From Amycolatopsis sp. CA-126428 (GTDB lineage: Bacteria; Actinomycetota; Actinomycetes; Mycobacteriales; Pseudonocardiaceae): a DNA stretch of 64,000 nucleotides. Shown here one piece after another: positions 49,473-57,975 of this stretch (positions within the stretch are counted from its first letter, which is position 1; every line of letters begins with the position of its first letter). Made by a program: the position numbers and the translations under genes. The notes beneath the pieces were generated by a model. The model did no database searches. It worked only from the letters and a program-made list of their open reading frames with translations, and was not told where the DNA came from. The stretch spans positions 1-64,000 of the forward strand of contig NZ_PPHF01000038.1 of NCBI RefSeq assembly GCF_002904335.1, given 5' to 3'.

Positions 49473-50985
49473 GCCGTTCAACCTCGCCACGCACTTCCTC
49501 GACCGGCACGTGAGTTCGGGACGGGGTGACCGGACCGCCCTGCACGTCGGGGACCGTTCGATCAGTTATGCGGCTCTCGCGGCCTTGGCGAACCGCGTCG
49601 GCCACGTCCTGCTCGACTCTGGTGTCCGAAAAGGACAGCGGGTGCTGCTGGCGCTGAGCGACGGCGACGAGTTCGTCGCGGCCTGGTACGGGGCGCAGAA
49701 GATCGGCGCGGTCACCGCCGAGGTCTACCCGTTCCTGCAGCCCAAGGACTACGCGTACTACCTCGGCTACACCGAGGCCGTGGCGGTGCTCGCGGACGCC
49801 GTCACGCTGCCCGCACTGCGCGAGGCGGGCGCGACGGGGTTGCTCGTCACGGGCGTGCCCGAAGCCGAGCTGCTTCCCGGGGAACGTCCATTCCGGACGT
49901 TGGTCGAGGCCGCGCCGGACACTTTGGACGCGGCACCGACCACTGTGGACGACGTCGGCATCTGGAAGTTCACCACCGGCAGCACCGGCGCGCCCAAGGC
50001 GTGCGTGCACCCGCTGCGCAGCCCGAAGGAGAGCTTCGAGCGGTACGCCGTCGAGGTGCTCGGCCTGCGCGAGGACGACACCGTCCTGGCCGTGCCCAAG
50101 CTCTTCTTCGGCTACGCGCGTGATCTGGTGGCGCTGTTCCCGTTCGGTGTCGGCGCGGCCGGGATCGCCTTCGGGGAACGCAGCACGGCGGACCTCATGT
50201 TCGAGCTGATCGCGAAGCACCGGCCGACCGTGCTGGTCAACGTGCCGACGATGATGAGCGCGATGGTCGCCCACCCGGCCGCGGCCGAGCAGGACCTGAG
50301 CTGCCTGCGGATGACGACGTCGGCGGGCGAGGCGCTGCCGCCGGAGCTGCACCGGAAGTGGGACGCGGCCTTCGGGGTGCCGGTGGTGGACGGGATCGGC
50401 TCGTCCGAGGCGTACCACATCTACCTGTCGAACCGCCCGGGCGCCGCGCGCGTCGGCACGCTCGGCACGCCCGTTCCCGGGTACACCGCCCAGGTCGTCG
50501 ACGAGCTCGGGAACCCGCTGCCGGACGGGGAAATCGGGCCGCTGCGGGTGACCGGGCCGACGATCGCGCTGGAGTACCACGGCGATCCGGAGAAGTCGGC
50601 GCGGACGTTCGACGGGGACACGCTCACGTCGGGTGACCTGTTCAGCCGCTCGCCGGACGGGTACTTCCGCCACCACGGGCGCGCCGACGCGCTGCTCAAG
50701 GTCGGCGGCGTGTTCGTCGCGCCCGGCGAGATCGAGGACTGCCTGCTCGGCCACCCGGACGTCACCGACTGCGCGGTGGCCGGCCACGAGGTCGGCGGCC
50801 TGGTCGTGCCGCGCGCGTACGTCGTGACGCGGGCCGGCGCGTCGGTGTCGGCGAAGGAGCTTCAAGAACACGCGAAAGCCCACCTGGCCAAGCACAAGTA
50901 CCCCCGCGAGGTGGTCTTCATGACGGAACTCCCCCGCACGGCCAACGGAAAGCTCGACCGGCGCGCCCTGGCGGCCCGCCCGTGA
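49465..50985 (+). CDS. Benzoate/2-aminobenzoate-CoA ligase family protein
   Basis: The 506-residue adenylate-forming enzyme has the benzoate-CoA ligase family look: FNLATHFLDRHV at the start, WKFTTGSTGAPKACVH for ATP, GSSEAYHIYLSNRPG in the acyl pocket, RADALLKVGGVFVAPGEIE at the hinge, and PRTANGKLDRRAL with the catalytic Lys. Next to kynureninase, anthranilate is the likely acid, giving anthraniloyl-CoA. The GTG lies inside the end of the creatininase gene (8-base overlap) and the SDR gene overlaps its stop, so four genes are translated as a unit. Confidence 0.87.
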   Translation: MSEPFNLATHFLDRHVSSGRGDRTALHVGDRSISYAALAALANRVGHVLLDSGVRKGQRVLLALSDGDEFVAAWYGAQKIGAVTAEVYPFLQPKDYAYYLGYTEAVAVLADAVTLPALREAGATGLLVTGVPEAELLPGERPFRTLVEAAPDTLDAAPTTVDDVGIWKFTTGSTGAPKACVHPLRSPKESFERYAVEVLGLREDDTVLAVPKLFFGYARDLVALFPFGVGAAGIAFGERSTADLMFELIAKHRPTVLVNVPTMMSAMVAHPAAAEQDLSCLRMTTSAGEALPPELHRKWDAAFGVPVVDGIGSSEAYHIYLSNRPGAARVGTLGTPVPGYTAQVVDELGNPLPDGEIGPLRVTGPTIALEYHGDPEKSARTFDGDTLTSGDLFSRSPDGYFRHHGRADALLKVGGVFVAPGEIEDCLLGHPDVTDCAVAGHEVGGLVVPRAYVVTRAGASVSAKELQEHAKAHLAKHKYPREVVFMTELPRTANGKLDRRALAARP

Positions 50986-51674
50986 GCCGCCTGGTGGTGG
51001 TCACCGGCGGCACCCGCGGCATCGGCGCGGCGATCGCGGACCGGTTCCGTTCTTCCGGTGACACCGTGCTGGCGCCGGGCCGCGCGGACTGCGACGTCAC
51101 GGACGAGGAAGCCGTGGCTGCGTACTTCGCTTCGGCGGGCCCGGTCGACGTCCTGGTGAACAACGCCGGGATCTCTTCGAGCGACCCGGTTTCCCGGACC
51201 TCGCTCGGCGACTGGCGCGAGCAGTTCGAGGTGAACGCGACCGGCGCGTTCCTTTGCACGCGCGCGGTGCTGGACGGAATGCGTTCGCGCGACAGCGGCC
51301 GGATCGTCACGGTGGCGTCGACCGCTTCGCACGTCGGCTACCGCTACACGGCCGGCTACACGGCGTCGAAGCACGCGGCGGTGGGCTTCATGCGCGCGGT
51401 GGCGGCGGAGCTGGCCGGCACCGGCGTCACGGCGAACGCGGTGTGCCCGGCGTTCGTCCGCACCGACATGACGGCGACCTCGGTGGAGCGGATCGTCTCG
51501 CGGTCGGGACGGTCCACCTCGGAGGCGGAAGCGGCCCTGGCGGCGGCGTCCCCGCTCGGCCGGCTGCTCGAGCCGGCCGAGGTGGGGTTCGCGGTGTCCT
51601 TCCTGGCGGCCCCGGAGGCCGCCGCGATCAACGGCCAGACCCTCGTACTCGACGGCGGAGGAATCCAGTCATGA
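50982..51674 (+). CDS. Short-chain dehydrogenase in the aryl-CoA operon
   Basis: The 230-residue classical SDR has TGGTRGIG (about residues 8-15), NNAG, a catalytic Ser in VASTAS and the Tyr/Lys pair YTASK. The C terminus LVLDGGGIQS is typical of 3-oxoacyl/3-hydroxyacyl dehydrogenases. In this operon it may oxidise a hydroxyacyl-CoA made by the hydratase encoded next. GTGA and ATGA overlaps join it to both neighbours. Confidence 0.87.
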   Translation: MSRLVVVTGGTRGIGAAIADRFRSSGDTVLAPGRADCDVTDEEAVAAYFASAGPVDVLVNNAGISSSDPVSRTSLGDWREQFEVNATGAFLCTRAVLDGMRSRDSGRIVTVASTASHVGYRYTAGYTASKHAAVGFMRAVAAELAGTGVTANAVCPAFVRTDMTATSVERIVSRSGRSTSEAEAALAAASPLGRLLEPAEVGFAVSFLAAPEAAAINGQTLVLDGGGIQS

Positions 51675-52498
51675 GCCCGTTCCGCGCAACCGCCCCGCTG
51701 ACTCGCGAATGGGAGCACTTCGCGTTCACGGTGTCCGACGGAGTGGCGACGGTGACGTTCACCCGCCCTTCGAAGCTCAACGCGCTGACGTTCGAGGTGT
51801 ACGCGGATCTGCGGGACCTGATCATCGAGCTCCCGCAGCACGAGGACGTCCGGGTCCTGGTGATCACGGGCGAAGGCCGCGGGTTCTGTTCCGGCGGCGA
51901 CGTCGAGGAGATCATCGGCGAACTGCAGAAGTTCGAGACGGCGGAGCTGCTCGAGTTCACCCGCATGACGGGCGCGGTGGTGAAGGCCCTGCGCGAGTGC
52001 CCGCTCCCGGTGATCGCGGCGGTCAACGGGGTCGCGGCGGGAGCGGGTTCGGTGATCGCGCTGGCGAGCGACTTCCGGCTGCTGGCGGAGTCGGCGAAGT
52101 TCGCGTTCCTGTTCACGAAGGTGGGGCTGGCCGGGGCGGACATGGGGTCGGCGTACCTGTTGCCGCGGCTCGTCGGCCTGGGCCGTGCGACGGAACTGCT
52201 GATCCTCGGGGACAAGGTTTCGGCTTCGCGGGCGTCGGAGATCGGATTGGCCACCCAGGTGGTTCCCGACTCCGAACTCCCGGATGCGGCCGCGGCCTTG
52301 GCGCGCCGGCTGGCGGACGGCCCGGCCCTGGCGTACGCGACGACGAAGGTGCTGCTGACCCGCGAGCTGGACATGGACCTGGGCAGCGCGATCGAGCTGG
52401 AGGCGATCACCCAGGCCCTGCTGATGACGGCGAAGGACCACAAGGAGTTCTACGCGGCCTGGTCCGCGGGGCGGGAGCCGCGCTGGACGGGCCGCTGA
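51671..52498 (+). CDS. Enoyl-CoA hydratase/isomerase family protein
   Basis: The 275-residue crotonase has the two oxyanion-hole segments GRGFCSGGDVEEI and AAVNGVAAGAGSVIALASDFRL. The active-site region reads TKVGLAGADMGSAYLLPRLVG; the two Glu residues of classic enoyl-CoA hydratase are not both present, so isomerase, hydrolase or ring-opening chemistry is possible. It is the last gene of the operon, four bases from the convergent VOC gene. A role in processing a ring-derived CoA ester is inferred. Confidence 0.85.
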   Translation: MSPFRATAPLTREWEHFAFTVSDGVATVTFTRPSKLNALTFEVYADLRDLIIELPQHEDVRVLVITGEGRGFCSGGDVEEIIGELQKFETAELLEFTRMTGAVVKALRECPLPVIAAVNGVAAGAGSVIALASDFRLLAESAKFAFLFTKVGLAGADMGSAYLLPRLVGLGRATELLILGDKVSASRASEIGLATQVVPDSELPDAAAALARRLADGPALAYATTKVLLTRELDMDLGSAIELEAITQALLMTAKDHKEFYAAWSAGREPRWTGR

Positions 52499-52502
52499 CC
52501 GC

Positions 52503-52892
52503 TCAGGGCACCACTTCGCCCAGCCCGATCAAGTTCCCTTCGCTGTCGCGGAACCACGCGGCCCGTTCCCCGCTGCCCTTGCTCGGGTAGTTCCCGCGGA
52601 TCTCCATGATCCCGCCCCGCATCCCCTCGTACTCCTCGAACTCCACGCCACGCTCACGCAGTACCGCGACCGTCGATTCGAGGTCGTCGACGTAAAAGGC
52701 GACCTGCGTGAACGAACCGTCGGCTGCCCCCGCCGAGGCGTACAGGCAGAAGACGCCCGACGCGCCTTCGTACCGCAGGCCGCCTTCGCGTTCCTCGACC
52801 GCCTCGAGGCCGAGCTTCTCCGCGTACCAGCGCCGGGCGCGGGCGAGGTCCTGGGTGGGGATGCGCGCTTCGATCCGGACGTTGCTCAGCAT
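52503..52892 (-). CDS. VOC-family (glyoxalase/bleomycin-resistance-like) protein
   Basis: The 129-residue protein has two beta-alpha-beta-beta-beta halves: RIEARIPTQDLARARRWYAEKLGLE at the start and FYVDDLESTVAVLRERGVEFEEYEG in the middle, ending AAWFRDSEGNLIGLGE. It may bind a metal and act on a small substrate; nothing specific can be said. It starts 12 bases after the stop of the large HD-HSP90 gene and is the last leftward gene of that run. Confidence 0.82.
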   Translation of the reverse strand: MLSNVRIEARIPTQDLARARRWYAEKLGLEAVEEREGGLRYEGASGVFCLYASAGAADGSFTQVAFYVDDLESTVAVLRERGVEFEEYEGMRGGIMEIRGNYPSKGSGERAAWFRDSEGNLIGLGEVVP

Positions 52893-52904
52893 CGGCTTAC
52901 CCTT

Positions 52905-55900
52905 CTAGAGATCCTGCATGAGTGCGTCGCCTTCGCCGAGGTAGACCTCTCGGTAGAGCGCCGGAGGCAGGTCGGAGTATATCCGCCGGACACGCTCCAT
53001 GACGGCATTCAGCATTTCGACTGCCTCCGCGGCCCCATCACCGAAGTCCCGATTGTCACTTGCCGCATCAAGCGCACGACTGAATTGAGCAAAAAGAGCG
53101 GGATATTCCCGATGGAGCTCCACGGCATTGTCAAAAAACCATTTCATCGTAGCATTCGACAGGTTCGCCGGAGAACCCGGCCTGGTCACCATGCCGGAAG
53201 ATCCGAACTTGATACAGACGAAGGGAGGAAAAAGCTCAACGCCTATCGGCCGATCACGCCCGGCCGGCCGCAAAACTATCGAATAGAAAGACTGAAGTGG
53301 GTCCTTTTTGTCAATATGGCGAAGCTCCATATCGAACTCGCGCTCCAGCATGCCCAAAATCAAAGCCGAGTAGAAGCTGCGATAACGGAGCCGACTGCCG
53401 ATATCCTCGACCCACGGCACCATCGGAATCCGCATTTGCAGAGGGGATTGCTTCACAGCGTCGCGCAGAAACCGAATGTCGACCAGGTCCGACGAAGACA
53501 AAGCTATAACGTCTTCCGTGCGCCATTCGTCCGCAAATGGATCCTTGTTGATCTCACTCGCAGTGACCCCGCCCGCCGGAAACCCAGGAAATACCGGATT
53601 TGCCAGCACGAGCCGAGCGGACTGATCAGCCCACCCGCCAAGATACGGCAACACAGCACGACGTACGGCCAACTGAACCGCCGAGAAAATACCAAACGGC
53701 ACAGAGCTTATTGATTCACGCGAAACTGACATCTCCGGCCGAAGATCTTCCAGAAGACAGATATGACCGACCACTGATGAATAAGACAAGCTAAGCTCAT
53801 TAAAGAAGAGAATCTTTTCATCTTCCAGGCGGGTAGCTACGCGTATACCGTTGTGCCCAAGCCACCCTCCTTGCAACCTGGCGCCCGCCGGCTTGCCAAT
53901 CACATCGGCAGCAGGAACAACGAAATTCACCTCGACTCGACCGATGTCACCTTCACCGGAAGAACGCGAACCTCGACCATCCTTGGTCGCATGGAGCAGA
54001 TAGTCCACCCCTTCGGGCGAAACTATTTCAGCCTCAAGAAAACTGCGCACATCGATCAGTGCCGCGCGGTCGACGCTGAGCGTCAGAGAAATATTGATCT
54101 CACTATTATCCGAGCCGAAGTCCGCCGAAGCAGATCGATCAACAAAACAAGCATTCAGACGCGACGCCAGTTCGGCCGACAAGCCATCAGGCAGATCTTC
54201 CCAAAGAGAAGTCGGCGCACCCGACAATAAACCCTCTTTCGGTTCCACCGAGGCCGAGATCGCGACCAACTGACCTCGAACGTACGGTGACGGCGAATTG
54301 GCAGTCAAGTTCAAAGGCAGCGCAGTAAGAGTGACCATGCTCGCGAACGTCAAGAACTCGTCATCAGCCGCCGAATCGGGAACGACATATCGGATCGGAC
54401 CATCGAACAACGGCTCATCCAGGTCAGAGAACCTACGGTCGGCAAATTCGACGTCGTTGATGTAGACTTTGCCCTGTGGATAGAACAGGCTGTCCTTGAC
54501 ATAGTCGATCAATTTCCCCAAGGTAACATCGGACTTCGTCGGATTGATTCGAACCGCAATACTGGTACCAGAACCCTTCCGATAACCTTGCTCAGCGCCG
54601 CCCCGTGCCGGAAAGGGCTCAGCCTGCATTGGCAGCTCACGCAGGACGAAGAAGTCATCCAGACTGTGCAAGGAGAGCCGGATTGCGCCTACGAGCCGCC
54701 CGTCCGGCATTCGCCGGCGAGTCGACACCTCGATCCTGTCCCCCACGATGAACGACGACAGGACACCGATACCGAAACGGCTGATCGAAACAAAGTTGCG
54801 CTGCGGCTTCTGCTTGCGCAGAATCTCCGCCTTCAACTCATCCGAACTGTAGTAAGACCGCCCAACCCCGAGGAAGTACTTCTCGATGATGTGCTGATCC
54901 ATCCCCACACCGTTGTCGTCGATGCGCAGCCAATAGTTTCCGACCTCGTCTTCCCAGGCCGAGATGCGTACTTCCATCTCTTCAGGATCCGAATCTTGAA
55001 GATACGAATTCAACCGGCACGCGTCGATCGCGTTCTGCAGCAACTCGCGGATGAACACGTACGAATTCGCGTACAGCCGGTCCCCCATGAACAGCTGCAG
55101 GATCGCATGCCGGTCAAGGACAAAGCGGTAGTCCCCCCAGCGGTACCCCTGGCTCAGGATTCCACGGCGATCCACACTCGCAGGCAGGACCAAAGATCGC
55201 CACCGCGGAGCGCAGAAGTCCAACACGACACGGCACCCGCGCAGCTCGTCCTCGACCACATCGAGGAACCGGCGGATCGCGTTCTCGACCGCAGGCTGCC
55301 GCGGGCTCGCGATCAACTTCACCGAGTACCCCGGCGTACGCTCGTCCGGGAACACGAAGCCGATCGCGGCCATGTGTTTTTCCCACTCGGTCCGGCTGAT
55401 CCGGCGGCTTCCCTCCGCCTCGTCCAGCCGAAGGTGCTCATAAACCGCCACCGGCGACCGGGTCTGGTCGAAGTCCAGCAGGTCTGCCGTCCGCAGCAGA
55501 ATCGCGCACAGCCTCAGGTCACAACCGGTGAGGAAGTCGGTTTCGAACCTCTCCGCGCGCAGCTCGTCCAAGGGCTCGTTGTGGCTCTTGCACACCGTGG
55601 CGAGCGCCTCGGCGAAGTTCAAGCCCCGCCAGGCCAGCTTCTCCGAATCCAGCTGGTAGAGGTGCTCCGAGACTCGGTCGGCGTGCCGCGCCCGGCAGTA
55701 GTCCAAGATGACGTCCTCGGGCGGTTTGCCCTCCTGGGCCACTCTCACATAAGCCGATGGATGCTGGTCGAGGTAGTCGCGGAAGTCCTGCTCCCGCAGC
55801 AGCGCGTCCACTTCCTCTCGAGTGTAGACCATCCCGATGTCGTGGAAGTACGCCGCCAGGATGAGCATCCCCGCCTCCAGCGGGGTCAGCTTGGCGACGT

Positions 55901-56084
55901 CACGCCCGAGCAGCTGCTGGATGAGCTTGATGACGTTGTCCGCGTGCTGCCGGTCGTGCAGGGTGTAGTCGGGGAACGTCTCGCGCACCAGGAGCAATTT
56001 GCCGGCCGCGTACTCGACGAGATGCCTGACATCGGCTGTGAACTGTGCGTCCTCGCCATCTTCGAGGATCTGCCAGAGCCCCAC
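52905..56084 (-). CDS. HD-domain plus HSP90-type ATPase protein (putative conflict-system core)
   Basis: The 1059-residue protein joins an N-terminal HD-type domain (His43-Asp44 in LHDRQH, His81-Asp82 in AYFHDIGM, a late Asp in RTADLLDFD near 201) to an HSP90-like ATPase. The ATPase has Glu347 and Asn351 in IRELLQNAIDAC, Asp390 in DDNGVGM, the RFGIGVLSSF lid around 436-445, and a middle-domain catalytic loop EDLRPEMSVSRES with Arg789. The last 250 residues match nothing I know. GC content falls well below the neighbours in the 3' two thirds (28 of 60 bases in 53101-53160), suggesting acquisition. The GTG is preceded by AAGGGA. The NUDIX and membrane protein genes lie directly upstream. Confidence 0.85.
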   Translation of the reverse strand: MGLWQILEDGEDAQFTADVRHLVEYAAGKLLLVRETFPDYTLHDRQHADNVIKLIQQLLGRDVAKLTPLEAGMLILAAYFHDIGMVYTREEVDALLREQDFRDYLDQHPSAYVRVAQEGKPPEDVILDYCRARHADRVSEHLYQLDSEKLAWRGLNFAEALATVCKSHNEPLDELRAERFETDFLTGCDLRLCAILLRTADLLDFDQTRSPVAVYEHLRLDEAEGSRRISRTEWEKHMAAIGFVFPDERTPGYSVKLIASPRQPAVENAIRRFLDVVEDELRGCRVVLDFCAPRWRSLVLPASVDRRGILSQGYRWGDYRFVLDRHAILQLFMGDRLYANSYVFIRELLQNAIDACRLNSYLQDSDPEEMEVRISAWEDEVGNYWLRIDDNGVGMDQHIIEKYFLGVGRSYYSSDELKAEILRKQKPQRNFVSISRFGIGVLSSFIVGDRIEVSTRRRMPDGRLVGAIRLSLHSLDDFFVLRELPMQAEPFPARGGAEQGYRKGSGTSIAVRINPTKSDVTLGKLIDYVKDSLFYPQGKVYINDVEFADRRFSDLDEPLFDGPIRYVVPDSAADDEFLTFASMVTLTALPLNLTANSPSPYVRGQLVAISASVEPKEGLLSGAPTSLWEDLPDGLSAELASRLNACFVDRSASADFGSDNSEINISLTLSVDRAALIDVRSFLEAEIVSPEGVDYLLHATKDGRGSRSSGEGDIGRVEVNFVVPAADVIGKPAGARLQGGWLGHNGIRVATRLEDEKILFFNELSLSYSSVVGHICLLEDLRPEMSVSRESISSVPFGIFSAVQLAVRRAVLPYLGGWADQSARLVLANPVFPGFPAGGVTASEINKDPFADEWRTEDVIALSSSDLVDIRFLRDAVKQSPLQMRIPMVPWVEDIGSRLRYRSFYSALILGMLEREFDMELRHIDKKDPLQSFYSIVLRPAGRDRPIGVELFPPFVCIKFGSSGMVTRPGSPANLSNATMKWFFDNAVELHREYPALFAQFSRALDAASDNRDFGDGAAEAVEMLNAVMERVRRIYSDLPPALYREVYLGEGDALMQDL

Positions 56085-56102
56085 TTCGTTCCCTTCTTCG
56101 GC

Positions 56103-56537
56103 TTACCCGCGGCCCGCGGCCTCCCGGTAGGCCGCGACGTTCGCGACGGTGATCTTGCTCAGCGGCGCGGGCAGCTCGTCCAGCCGGAACCAGCCGATCG
56201 CGGAGCACTTCTCTTCTTCGATGATCTGCGGCTCGCCTCCCACGTGCACCGCGAGGTAGGTGACCGACACCCAGTGCTGGCCCTCCTCCGGCAGGAGGTG
56301 GTCGAACGCGCCCAGCAGCCCGGTCAGCTCGATGCGCATGCCGTACTCTTCGGCGAATTCCCGGACGACCGCGTCTTTCATCAGCTCGCCGAACCCGACC
56401 GCTCCGCCTGGGAATTCCCACGAACCGACCTCGTTGCGTGCGGCCGGGCCGCGGCGCGCGAGGAAGAGCCGGCGCGCGCCGTCCGAGACCACCGCTCCGA
56501 CGCCCACCCCGATGAAGTCGTGGCCGGGAACCCCCAT
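56103..56537 (-). CDS. NUDIX hydrolase
   Basis: The 144-residue NUDIX protein has a complete box: GAVGFGELMKDAVVREFAEEYGM fits GX5EX7REUXEEXGU, so it should hydrolyse a nucleoside diphosphate-linked compound with magnesium. The ATG at 56537 shares one base with the stop of the membrane protein gene, and the HD-HSP90 gene starts 18 bases downstream. The substrate is unknown. Within this cassette it might process a nucleotide signal or a modified nucleotide. Confidence 0.9.
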   Translation of the reverse strand: MGVPGHDFIGVGVGAVVSDGARRLFLARRGPAARNEVGSWEFPGGAVGFGELMKDAVVREFAEEYGMRIELTGLLGAFDHLLPEEGQHWVSVTYLAVHVGGEPQIIEEEKCSAIGWFRLDELPAPLSKITVANVAAYREAAGRG

Positions 56538-57046
56538 CACCTGATCCGCGCGACCAGAATCGACTCGCCCAGAATCCAGAGCACCCCGGTGATCACGACG
56601 ATGAACACCACGATGTACGTCTCGTACCACCGGTAGAAGTTGCGCAGACGAGGCCGCGTCCGGAACCCGGCGACGAAGTACTTCTCCGTCAGTTCGCACT
56701 CTTCCCGGCGGTAATCCAGCCAAGAGAGAACACCGACCACCACCATCAACACGGTGAACGCGGCGACGGCCGTGGTCAACGCCAGCACACCGCGCACCCC
56801 GGTACGGGCGGTATCCGCGGAGATCCCCCACTTCGAGTACCCCACGAACAGACCGAGCGCCGCGGTGACCATCGCCGTGGCCAGTGCTTGGAAGATGGCG
56901 AAGAACCGATAGACGTTCTCGTTGACCGCGTGAATCTGGTTGAGGATGTACTTGTACCGCTCGACGACAATGGCCGGTGCCTCTTCGTGTGGCACCTCGC
57001 CCTGCACTGGAGGCTCCCCTCCCCCGCCCGCACTCATCGCGGACAC
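56537..57046 (-). CDS. Three-helix membrane protein of the NUDIX/HSP90 cassette
   Basis: The 169-residue protein has a hydrophilic N terminus with an amphipathic segment (VVERYKYILNQIHAVNENVYRF, residues 27-48), then membrane helices at about 48-70, 86-110 and 144-165. A charged cytoplasmic loop (DYRREECELTEKYFVAGFRTRPRLRNFYRW) lies between helices 2 and 3. This shape recalls small membrane effectors that accompany nucleotide-linked conflict systems, but I do not recognise the family. The start is GTG 57046, one base after the upstream stop, or ATG 57037. Confidence 0.75.
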   Translation of the reverse strand: MSAMSAGGGGEPPVQGEVPHEEAPAIVVERYKYILNQIHAVNENVYRFFAIFQALATAMVTAALGLFVGYSKWGISADTARTGVRGVLALTTAVAAFTVLMVVVGVLSWLDYRREECELTEKYFVAGFRTRPRLRNFYRWYETYIVVFIVVITGVLWILGESILVARIR

Positions 57047-57047
57047 G

Positions 57048-57965
57048 TTACATTGCGCGACCGGTCACCGCGATCGCCGACTCCTCCAAAGAGCCGAAAT
57101 ACAGCTGCCCCTGCCACTCGCGCACGCCCACCAGCATGTGGAAGCCGGGGATCTCGCCGCGGAACTCGCGCGCCACCTTGCCGTCCGCTGCGACGCCCAG
57201 CACGCCGACCTCGCGGCCCGGGCTGGGCTGCAACGACTCCGGCAGCCGCCGGATGGCCGCCCGCAGGAACGCCGGCAGCCGACGGACCACGTCGAGGGCC
57301 GCCACGCGCGGGGACGCCTGCGTGATCCAGATCAGGCCGTCCGTGCCCGTCGAAATGTTGTCCGGGAAGCCCCACAGGCCGTCGACGAAGACGTCGGTCC
57401 GGCCGTCGGCGAGCCACACCCGCGACACGCTGAACGCGCCGGTCTCCGCCACCGCCACGAACGACTCGTCCGGGGCCAGGGCGACGCCGTTCGCGAACTG
57501 GAGGCCGTCCAGGAGCAGGTCGATCGAGCCGTCCGGGGAGCGGCGCAGCAGGCGGCCGCCGGCCGTCTGCTCGATCAGGTCGTCGCGCCAGTTGTCGATG
57601 CCGAAGCGGCGGGAGGAATCCGTGAAGTAGATCGTGCCGTCGGCGGCCACCGCCGCGTTGTTGCAGAACACGAAGTCCAGGCCCAGCGCGGAGGTGGCCA
57701 GCACCGAAGGCGAACCGCCGGACAGGGGGACCACCAGGAGACCGGCCCGGGCGTCGCAGATCAGCAGCTCGTCTTCGCCGTACAGCTCCAGCCCGAGCGG
57801 GCGGCCGCCGGTGTCGGCGATGACGTCGATGTGCTGCCCGTCGGGTGACAGGCGCAGGATCCGGCCGTCGTCGACGCCGGCGTAGATCCGGCCCTCGCCG
57901 TCGACGACGACGTCCTCCGGGCCGTGGCCGTTCACCGGGTACAGCGTGACCTCGCCGAACTCCAT
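57048..57965 (-). CDS. SMP-30/gluconolactonase/strictosidine-synthase-like propeller
   Basis: The 305-residue six-bladed propeller protein has repeats such as GPEDVVVDGEGRIYAGVDDGRILRLSPDG, FVFCNNAAVAADGTIYFTDSSRRFG and FANGVALAPDESFVAVAETG, the strictosidine synthase-like pattern. It probably acts as a lactonase or esterase. The ATG at 57965 has GGAGA upstream. It lies ten bases after the histidine phosphatase gene, so it belongs to the leftward operon from 60439. Its stop is followed one base later by the membrane protein start. Confidence 0.83.
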   Translation of the reverse strand: MEFGEVTLYPVNGHGPEDVVVDGEGRIYAGVDDGRILRLSPDGQHIDVIADTGGRPLGLELYGEDELLICDARAGLLVVPLSGGSPSVLATSALGLDFVFCNNAAVAADGTIYFTDSSRRFGIDNWRDDLIEQTAGGRLLRRSPDGSIDLLLDGLQFANGVALAPDESFVAVAETGAFSVSRVWLADGRTDVFVDGLWGFPDNISTGTDGLIWITQASPRVAALDVVRRLPAFLRAAIRRLPESLQPSPGREVGVLGVAADGKVAREFRGEIPGFHMLVGVREWQGQLYFGSLEESAIAVTGRAM

Positions 57966-57975
57966 CGAGCGTCTC

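Noticed and set aside
56103..57046. Reading the NUDIX and membrane genes as ordinary housekeeping genes of the upstream operon
   Set aside because: They pack against the low-GC HD-HSP90 gene and match the style of a separate cassette; kept as an open alternative but not favoured.
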